From Dehalococcoides mccartyi (GTDB taxonomy: Bacteria > Chloroflexota > Dehalococcoidia > UBA2979), in NCBI GenBank assembly GCA_945888895.1, contig CAMDAY010000063.1, forward strand, positions 1 to 10,104: a stretch of DNA of 10,104 nucleotides, read 5' to 3'. Made by a program: the position numbers and the translations under genes. The notes under the pieces were generated by a model that was given only the letters and a program-made list of their open reading frames with translations, did not search any database and was not told the DNA's origin. Of this stretch, positions 6,309 to 10,104 are shown piece by piece; the stretch's first letter is position 1, and every line of letters starts with the position of its first letter.

Positions 6309-7145
6309 CTAGGCGAGGAGCGCGGCGACCGTCGCATCGTCGAGGGCGACGCGCATGAGGCCGCCGATGCGGTCCACCTTCGCCTCGCCTGAGAACGACG
6401 CCGTGCCGAACGTGCCCTCGAGGTCGCGCATCGTCTCCACCGTTCCGCCCGGAGCGACCAGCAGGGTCGTCCGGCGTTCGGAAGCGGCGCGGTCCAGGAT
6501 GTACGGGCTCGGCTCGTGCCCTCCCGTGAGGATGAGACACTCAGAACCGGTGCCCAGCGCGGCGAGCGCCAGGTCGACTTTCTCGGCCCGTGCGATCACG
6601 GCGCGACGGGGGAAGCGGTTGAAGTAGGTGTCGGCGGGATCGTGGGAGATCGCGCCGATGATCAGGTGCTCGCAGACGGCGGCCTCGCCTGCTTGGGAGC
6701 GCGTCAGAACCTGCGCCCCGCTCGCCTCGATCAGCTGTCGCACGGTGGGCGCCGCGAGCAGACGGTCCTCGCCGATCGCGCGCAGACCGGTCGTCGCGGC
6801 GTGGTTGATAATCACGGTCGCCCCGGCGGGCGCATCAACGCTGGAGCCTACGAGCACGAGCTTCGCACCGAACCGTGTCGCCAGCGAGGCAGCGTCACCG
6901 CCCGCAGGGACCTCGACGATCGTGACCGCGCCAGCGGTGTCAGTGGGCGCATCGATCGGCGCGCCCGTGCTGTCCGCGAACTCGAGGGCGGCAAACACAG
7001 CGGCGTCTGCGGACGCTCGAATATCGCCCGCCAGACGTTCGACGCAAACGTTATGTCCTGCGTAAGCGAGTCGATGAGCGAGCCCCGCGGCCACCGTGGT
7101 GGCGCCCGCGGAGGGTGCCGTGCCTGCGACGAGGATGAGCGTCAT
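6309..7145 (-). CDS. DRTGG-domain protein with a degenerate BioD-like P-loop domain
   Basis: 278 aa, soluble. Residues 1-115 resemble the BioD/CobQ-type ATPase that precedes the DRTGG domain in the N-terminal part of some phosphotransacetylases and in stand-alone proteins. The P-loop region reads GTAPSAGATT (8-17), with alanine at position 15 where BioD has the ATP-binding lysine. The domain is also shorter than usual. Residues about 128-245 look like a DRTGG domain: LLAAPTVRQLIEASGAQVL, then ARAEKVDLALAAL, then LILTGGHEPSPYIL (204-217). These domains are thought to be regulatory. ATG 7145 has AGGAG five nt upstream. The gene starts 34 bases after tRNA-Phe on the same strand, with no clear promoter between, so the two may be co-transcribed. 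The fold assignment is fairly sure; the function is unknown and ATPase activity is doubtful. Confidence 0.78.
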   Translation of the reverse strand: MTLILVAGTAPSAGATTVAAGLAHRLAYAGHNVCVERLAGDIRASADAAVFAALEFADSTGAPIDAPTDTAGAVTIVEVPAGGDAASLATRFGAKLVLVGSSVDAPAGATVIINHAATTGLRAIGEDRLLAAPTVRQLIEASGAQVLTRSQAGEAAVCEHLIIGAISHDPADTYFNRFPRRAVIARAEKVDLALAALGTGSECLILTGGHEPSPYILDRAASERRTTLLVAPGGTVETMRDLEGTFGTASFSGEAKVDRIGGLMRVALDDATVAALLA

Positions 7146-7179
7146 CGCGACTCCTCGCCATGGACGAAGCCGTTGTGGT

Positions 7180-7255
7180 TGGTGCCGAGGGCCGGGATCG
7201 AACCGGCGACACCACGATTTTCAGTCGTGTGCTCTACCAACTGAGCTACCTCGGC
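7180..7255 (-). tRNA. tRNA-Phe (anticodon GAA)
   Basis: 76 nt including an encoded CCA. Minus strand: acceptor stem GCCGAGG (7255-7249) pairs perfectly with CCTCGGC (7190-7184), discriminator A at 7183, CCA at 7182-7180. The D arm is GCTC-AGTTGGTA-GAGC. The anticodon stem CACGA/TCGTG encloses CTGAAAA, so the anticodon is GAA (Phe). The variable loop is GTGTC, and the T arm is GCCGG-TTCGATC-CCGGC. All four stems are fully paired. It decodes UUC/UUU. Confidence 0.97.
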
Positions 7256-7265
7256 GCGAATCCGA

Positions 7266-7294
7266 ATCTGGGAGCAGCCATTCGCTGCCCCCAA
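7266..7294 (-). promoter_or_regulatory. Possible tRNA-Phe promoter
   Basis: On the minus strand TTGGGG (7289-7294) and CAGATT (7266-7271) are separated by 17 nt and end about 10 nt before the mature tRNA. Both hexamers are weak matches. The spacer overlaps an imperfect GGGAGCAGC/GCTGCCCCC inverted repeat (7270-7292). Confidence 0.22.
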
Positions 7295-7475
7295 CCTCGA
7301 CCACAGCGGTCTCTGCACCGCCGCTTCGCCAGTCCGGGCATGGTACCGGCCCATGATCTCTCGGACAACATTCGGAAGTTCCGGCTACTGCCTGCAGGCA
7401 CAAATTCCTGTCTGTGCAACCGTCCGTTCTACGTCGAGACGGAACGCACGTTTGTTATTGACTATTACGTTTGAC

Positions 7476-7694
7476 ATGTCTGATGCCCTCGACCTCGACG
7501 GCGTGGACTACCTCACGAACGGGCTCATCCACATGGGCCCGCACGCGCCCAACTGTACCTACGAGCACGTCCACGGCGGGGAGATCCGATCGTTGACCCC
7601 CGGATCTAACGGCCAGTCGATGACGCGGACCGAGCACCTTGGTGACTGCGGCTTCGGGCCACCAAGTTTCTCCATGGTCCGCGACCCGCGGTAG
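7476..7694 (+). CDS. Possible small protein of 72 aa, unrecognised
   Basis: The frame from ATG 7476 begins MSDALDLDGVDYLTNGLIHM and ends in TAG. About 62 of the 72 codons end in G or C, and 34 of the first 37 do, which is the third-position signature of real genes here and argues against a chance opening. The sequence is soluble, acidic at the N-terminus and His/Gly-rich in the middle (THR-TYR-GLU-HIS-VAL-HIS region), with two cysteines. There is no Shine-Dalgarno sequence. An AT-rich stretch just upstream contains TATTAC 7 nt before the ATG, similar to the leaderless genes. I recognise no family. It may be an intact small gene or a remnant, since it lies at the edge of a region of decayed genes. 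Confidence 0.45.
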   Translation: MSDALDLDGVDYLTNGLIHMGPHAPNCTYEHVHGGEIRSLTPGSNGQSMTRTEHLGDCGFGPPSFSMVRDPR

Positions 7695-7696
7695 GC

Positions 7697-7987
7697 GACA
7701 CCGATCCGCGTGTTCCCGTACTCCCGCCCCTCACCGACAATCTGCGCCGATTCGCGATCGCAAGTGCGCGAGTGGTCGCCAGCCTCGGTGACCTTCCGCT
7801 GATCGTGCTGTCGCGCAGACTCCGTGACGGCAATGACGGGGTCTGACAGGCACAGCAGACGAGGCTGCGTAGACTCGCATCAGGTAGTCAGCAACTGTTC
7901 GCGGACAAGAGCGGATATGGCATCCCCACGGAACAGCCGGAAGCCGCCGTCGCGGCCATCTCGAAGATGGCCCTTCAGGTCCGCTAG
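7697..7987 (+). pseudogene. Alpha/beta hydrolase C-terminal remnant, broken by a stop codon
   Basis: One frame, interrupted only by TGA at 7844-7846, encodes the last third of an alpha/beta hydrolase. Upstream of the stop is ASARVVASLGDLPLIVLSRR, the usual strand and loop after the lid. Downstream is LRRLASGSQQLFADKSGYGI and then PTEQPEAAVAAI, the usual C-terminal segment. Aligned with the family pattern W-x3-Q-x2-L-x2-LS-x2-S-x7-SGH as I recall it, the stop falls exactly on the conserved Trp and the catalytic His of SGH is Tyr. Both can arise by a single transition (TGG to TGA; CAT to TAT). The nucleophile elbow GxSxG and the rest of the N-terminal part are absent. TGA ends mazG, the lgt remnant and tspO, so recoding is unlikely. 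The left boundary is approximate; no start codon is implied. Confidence 0.72.
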
Positions 7988-8313
7988 ATCATCGTCTTCG
8001 CACTCGATACAGCTCGAGACAATGAAGTGGCGGCAGGGGAATTAGACTCCCCTACCGCCGATCGTGACCTCGTGGAAGGAAGTCACCCGATAAGCATAGC
8101 GACTAGGCGCTCCAAGAAGTCGTTCGTGATGCCATCGTCGCAAACTAGCGATCGATGTCACCAAGATCGAGGACGTCCGTGGTACGAGATGCGTCGTGCT
8201 GGGCGGAACAACGACAAGTAGCGCGTACAGTTGCAGCAGGACACGGCATTCCCGGTTTCGATCAGAACGCCAAGCGAACCGCCGTGGCCACGGTACAAGC
8301 ACCTGGAGCACCA
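7988..8313. other. Gene-poor stretch with a faint coding remnant
   Basis: I see no intact gene in these 326 bases. Third-position GC bias is lost in all frames over most of the stretch. Only 8150-8205 reads like protein in one plus frame (IDVTKIEDVRG then CVVLGG), faintly like the C-terminal barrel of alanine racemase, too short to claim. A hairpin lies at 8029-8059. TACAGT at 8226-8231 could be a -10 element for the H1-like gene. Confidence 0.4.
8029..8059. repeat. Imperfect hairpin downstream of the hydrolase remnant
   Basis: GGCGG-c-AGGGGA (8029-8040) and TCCCCT-a-CCGCC (8048-8059) form an 11-bp stem with one C-A mismatch around a 7-nt loop. No T run follows on either strand. It lies 42 bases after the hydrolase remnant and could be that gene's former terminator. 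Confidence 0.45.
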
Positions 8314-8733
8314 GTGATCGCCACGAAAACGCCCCGAACCGCGAAGCAACGCACACGTCCCGCTGCGAAGGCCGCGCTGAAGACCGTCGGCGCGAAGAAG
8401 GTCGCAGCGAAGGCCGTCGTCGCGAAGAAGGTCGCACCGAAGGCCGTCGTCGCGAAGAAAATGGTCGCACCGAAGACCGTCGTCGCGAAGAAGGTCGCAG
8501 CGAAGGCCGTCGTCGCGAAGAAGATTGCACCGAAGGCCGTCGTCGCGAAGAAGGCCGCGCCGAAGGCCGTCGTCGCGAAGAAGGTCGCACCGAAGGCCGT
8601 CGTCGCGAAGAAAATGGTATCGAAAGCCGCGGTCGCGCACGCGACCACCCGGTGGGCAGCGCCCCCACCACCGCTGGTGCATCCCGCAACCTGGCCCCCT
8701 GCGGGGAGCACGTGGCGACGCCCGGCGAAGTAG
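8314..8733 (+). CDS. Lys/Ala-rich histone H1-like repeat protein
   Basis: 139 aa starting from GTG at 8314. A basic leader, M-IATKTPRTAKQRTRPAAKA, is followed by seven tandem units of V-A-(A/P)-K-A-V-V-A-K-K, with a degenerate unit at each end and a Trp/Pro-rich tail (about residues 112-139). Lysine/alanine repeats of this kind occur in the tails of bacterial histone H1-like and HU-tail proteins, which bind DNA electrostatically; no globular domain is present. GTG 8314 is chosen because GGAG (8305-8308) lies 5 nt upstream and composition changes abruptly there. The same frame is open from ATG 8155, but that 5' part lacks coding bias. A nucleoid-associated role is inference from composition. 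The frame is intact despite the repeats, which suggests it is maintained. Confidence 0.65.
   Translation: MIATKTPRTAKQRTRPAAKAALKTVGAKKVAAKAVVAKKVAPKAVVAKKMVAPKTVVAKKVAAKAVVAKKIAPKAVVAKKAAPKAVVAKKVAPKAVVAKKMVSKAAVAHATTRWAAPPPPLVHPATWPPAGSTWRRPAK
8401..8616 (+). repeat. Tandem 30-33 bp repeat array within the H1-like gene
   Basis: Seven units start at 8401, 8431, 8464, 8494, 8524, 8554 and 8584. Five are 30 bp; units 2 and 7 are 33 bp because each ends with an extra ATG (Met). The conserved core is AAGGCCGTCGTCGCGAAGAA; variation falls mainly on codons 1, 3 and 5 (V/I/A, A/P, A/T). All length changes are multiples of three. There are no spacers, so it is not a CRISPR array. Confidence 0.9.
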
Positions 8734-8747
8734 CTAACCGAGGCTTC

Positions 8748-8760
8748 GCCACCGCGTGGC
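8748..8760 (+). terminator. Weak hairpin after the H1-like gene
   Basis: GCCAC-CGC-GTGGC, followed by TTCTAAG, lies 14 bases after the stop. An overlapping alternative pairs GGCGAAG (8724-8730) with CTTCGCC (8744-8750). Stems are short and there is no real T run, so terminator function is uncertain. Confidence 0.28.
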
Positions 8761-8849
8761 TTCTAAGTAGTCGTCCGGTTCGTCTTGGGGCTCGGCTCGG
8801 TCAGAACTCAGGCCTGACAACACCGCCGTGGCCCCGTGATGGTCGGTTG

Positions 8850-8933
8850 TCACACGCAGGGGTCGGCGGCCGGATACTTTGACGAGAACTCGCAGGAACC
8901 GTCGGGCAGCTGAACGATCGCGGTGCTCAGGCC
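8850..8933 (-). other. Coding-like tail with no start, downstream of the lgt remnant
   Basis: In the frame shifted from lgt, the minus strand reads GLSTAIVQLPDGSCEFSSKY and then PAADPCV before TGA. Most codons end in G or C and the two-cysteine segment is protein-like, unlike the usual arginine-rich shadow frames. There is no ATG, GTG or TTG close upstream. It may be the residual 3' end of another gene. I do not recognise it. Confidence 0.25.
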
Positions 8934-9424
8934 GCCGTTCGATCGCGTTCCCGGCGGCGCAGGTACACGAGCACGGCCACGCCGACCAGCGCCACACCGA
9001 TCGCGCTGAGCTGGCCCTGCTTCAGCCCCCAGAGCGTGATGCTGTTCGCGCACCAGAAGAAGACGATGAACTGCGTCACGCTGTAGCCGACGAGGTAGGT
9101 CGCGAACAGCAGCCCAGGCCGGTGCGCCCGCATCGCCGCGTAGAGCGCCGCAAGGAGTACGAGGCCCGCGAGTATCGAGTACGCCGCCGCCGGGTGATAC
9201 GGCACGCCGAGCTGGGGCGCGAAGGCACGCTCGTGGGTGTAAACGGTGGCCCACGGTACGTTCGTGGCGTAGCCGATGACGTCGCCGTTGACGATGTTGC
9301 CGATCCGGCCAATCGGTTGCCCGATCGCCGCGAAGAGGGCTCTGGCATCCAGGATGGGCCAGACCGAGATGCCTCGGACCCGCGCGAAGATCACCATGGT
9401 CGCCGTGATCGAAGAGGCGGGCGC
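8927..9424 (-). pseudogene. lgt: Prolipoprotein diacylglyceryl transferase lacking its N-terminal half
   Basis: Lgt transfers diacylglycerol to the cysteine of prolipoproteins in the membrane. The frame from ATG 9397 (156 codons) holds the Lgt signature GRIGNIVNGDVIG (30-42) after LDARALFAAIGQPI, then YHPAAAYSI, and three hydrophobic helices at about 74-88, 97-115 and 129-146. Full-length Lgt is about 260-300 aa. The first three helices and the essential HGG motif region are missing. Family-like sequence continues upstream only to an in-frame TAA at 9425-9427. In the signature the usual Glu is Asp39, and the distal stretch usually rich in conserved Arg/Glu reads QFIVFFW. Neither a Shine-Dalgarno sequence nor a -10 is placed for ATG 9397. 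A dead gene fragment is most likely; a divergent short paralog is the alternative. Confidence 0.72.
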
Positions 9425-9428
9425 TTAG

Positions 9429-9473
9429 GGCGGTGCAGGTGCAGGGTGACTTCCGCCGCGCCAGCGCACCGCC
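9429..9473. repeat. Inverted repeat at the broken end of lgt
   Basis: GGCGGTGC (9429-9436) and GCACCGCC (9466-9473) are a perfect 8-bp inverted pair separated by 29 nt, beginning two bases beyond the stop that bounds the lgt remnant. It may be a scar of the rearrangement or a hairpin; it is too short to call an insertion-sequence end. Confidence 0.35.
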
Positions 9474-9524
9474 TCGGTCTAGCGCGGTGTCACCGGCCGC
9501 CGGAGTACCCGTACCATTACCGCG

Positions 9525-9530
9525 TACGCT
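9525..9530 (+). promoter_or_regulatory. -10 element for a leaderless tspO transcript
   Basis: TACGCT lies 6 nt before ATG 9537, the same geometry as for pcrA and the site-2 protease. It decides for ATG 9537 over the in-frame GTG at 9531, which would fall in the untranscribed gap. Confidence 0.45.
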
Positions 9531-9536
9531 GTGCTC

Positions 9537-10103
9537 ATGAAGAACCACAGCGACGTACCGGCTCGTGAGGATTCCGGCTCCGGATTCACGTTCGGCCCTC
9601 GCGGCCGCGATCGTCTGATCGTCCTCGTCCTGTCGGTGGCTACACCGTTGGTATTGGTCGGCGCTGGCGGTGCGATCACCGCAGACGCCATCCCCGGGTG
9701 GTATGCGGAACTTGCCAAGCCAACGTGGAAGCCGCCTTCATGGCTAATCGGGCCCGTCTGGACGGTGCTCTACCTCGCGATGGGCGTCGCCGCTTGGCTC
9801 GTCTGGCGGCGAGGTACCGTGCCTGGGGCCTCAACTGCGCTCAAATCACAGGTGCGCGCTGCGCTGGTCGTCTATGGCGTCCAGCTGGTGCTGAACGCCA
9901 GCTGGTCGCCGATGTTCTTCGGCCTGAAGCGCGTCGACTTCGCGCTCGTCATCATCGTGATGATGCTCCTGGCGATCGCCGAGACGATCCGGCGGTTCTA
10001 CCGCCTCGACCGTCTGGCCGCGTTGTTACTGGCGCCCTACCTGGGGTGGGTCGCCTTCGCGACCGTGCTGAACGCCAGCATCTGGCTCCTGAATCGCGGA
10101 TGA
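9537..10103 (+). CDS. tspO: TspO/MBR family tryptophan-rich sensory protein
   Basis: 188 aa, complete, ending in TGA one base before the window edge. TspO is a five-helix membrane protein that binds porphyrins and related ligands and takes part in stress and light/oxygen responses. Motifs: WYAELAKPTWKPPSW (about 54-68), then PVWTVLYLAMGVAAWLVW, LNASWSPMFFG (about 117-127) and WVAFATVLNASIWLLN at the C-terminus. The hydrophobic helices lie at about 27-48, 70-90, 107-126, 131-149 and 160-185. A polar N-terminal extension of about 25 residues (MKNHSDVPAREDSGSGF) is longer than usual for the family and has no signal. The start is set by the adjacent -10 element. It stands alone, divergent from the lgt remnant. 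Confidence 0.93.
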   Translation: MKNHSDVPAREDSGSGFTFGPRGRDRLIVLVLSVATPLVLVGAGGAITADAIPGWYAELAKPTWKPPSWLIGPVWTVLYLAMGVAAWLVWRRGTVPGASTALKSQVRAALVVYGVQLVLNASWSPMFFGLKRVDFALVIIVMMLLAIAETIRRFYRLDRLAALLLAPYLGWVAFATVLNASIWLLNRG

Positions 10104-10104
10104 G

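Noticed and set aside
7180..7255. tRNA-Phe as an integration site for a mobile element
   Set aside because: Integration normally duplicates the tRNA 3' end, here the 7180 side, where the DRTGG gene follows within 34 bases. I see no duplicated 3' tRNA segment, integrase or element genes in the window.
7270..7292. Hairpin GGGAGCAGC/GCTGCCCCC as a terminator
   Set aside because: It has a mismatch, no T run and no gene ending into it on the plus strand; it lies within the likely tRNA promoter.
7844..7846. TGA read as Trp (alternative genetic code) or selenocysteine
   Set aside because: mazG, the lgt remnant and tspO all end naturally at TGA, and the hydrolase remnant also lacks its N-terminal part and its catalytic His, so a nonsense mutation explains it better.
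8155..8313. Upstream extension of the H1-like protein to ATG 8155
   Set aside because: No codon bias or family-like composition in this part; the Shine-Dalgarno sequence and basic leader point to GTG 8314.
8401..8616. Regular 30-bp repeats resembling a CRISPR array
   Set aside because: There are no spacers between units, the repeats are in frame and encode a continuous Lys/Ala protein, and no cas genes are nearby.
8158..8752. Long antisense open frames (Arg/Ser- and Leu/Arg-rich) opposite the H1-like gene
   Set aside because: A 30-bp repeat lacking stops in one unit lacks them in all, so several frames stay open together. Only the frame preceded by GGAG and starting at GTG 8314 has a sensible start and a protein-like design.

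Overview
High-GC bacterial DNA (GC-rich third codon positions, standard code with TGA used as a stop). The gene set is a half-methylase MazG, a large PcrA/UvrD helicase with its C-terminal Tudor-like domain, a CBS-bearing site-2 protease, a DRTGG-domain protein, a CCA-encoding tRNA-Phe and TspO. Together with apparent leaderless initiation, this is most like a Chloroflexota (Dehalococcoidia-like) chromosome. An actinobacterium cannot be excluded from sequence reading alone.

Positions 1-1950: the 5' end of an unidentified minus-strand gene diverges from mazG (nucleotide-pool cleaning). A thioredoxin-fold gene follows, with its own extended -10 promoter, a structured leader and a strong terminator. 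Positions 1969-5075: a membrane-anchored double zinc ribbon protein (minus) and the DNA-repair helicase pcrA (plus) are divergent. Their shared control region holds a GC hairpin, a CRP/FNR-like palindrome and a DnaA-box-like sequence. Positions 5089-7255: a minus-strand block, read in the order tRNA-Phe, DRTGG-domain protein, site-2 protease with two CBS domains. It converges tail to tail with pcrA.

Positions 7256-9530 differ in character: they are gene-poor and rich in remnants. They hold a possible 72-aa orphan ORF, an alpha/beta hydrolase tail inactivated by a Trp-to-stop change (and with the catalytic His replaced by Tyr), about 330 bases of largely non-coding DNA, a lysine/alanine-rich histone H1-like repeat protein, an unassigned coding-like tail, and an lgt gene lacking its N-terminal half. 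The window closes with an intact tspO.

MazG and PcrA are housekeeping genome-maintenance functions, and the site-2 protease and TspO are membrane signalling or stress proteins. Four genes (mazG, pcrA, the site-2 protease, tspO) show a TANNNT -10 element 6-7 nt before ATG and no Shine-Dalgarno sequence, so their mRNAs are probably leaderless. The thioredoxin-like, zinc-ribbon, DRTGG and H1-like genes carry Shine-Dalgarno sequences. I found no convincing new defence or mobile system. The most unusual material is the remnant island and the repeat protein.
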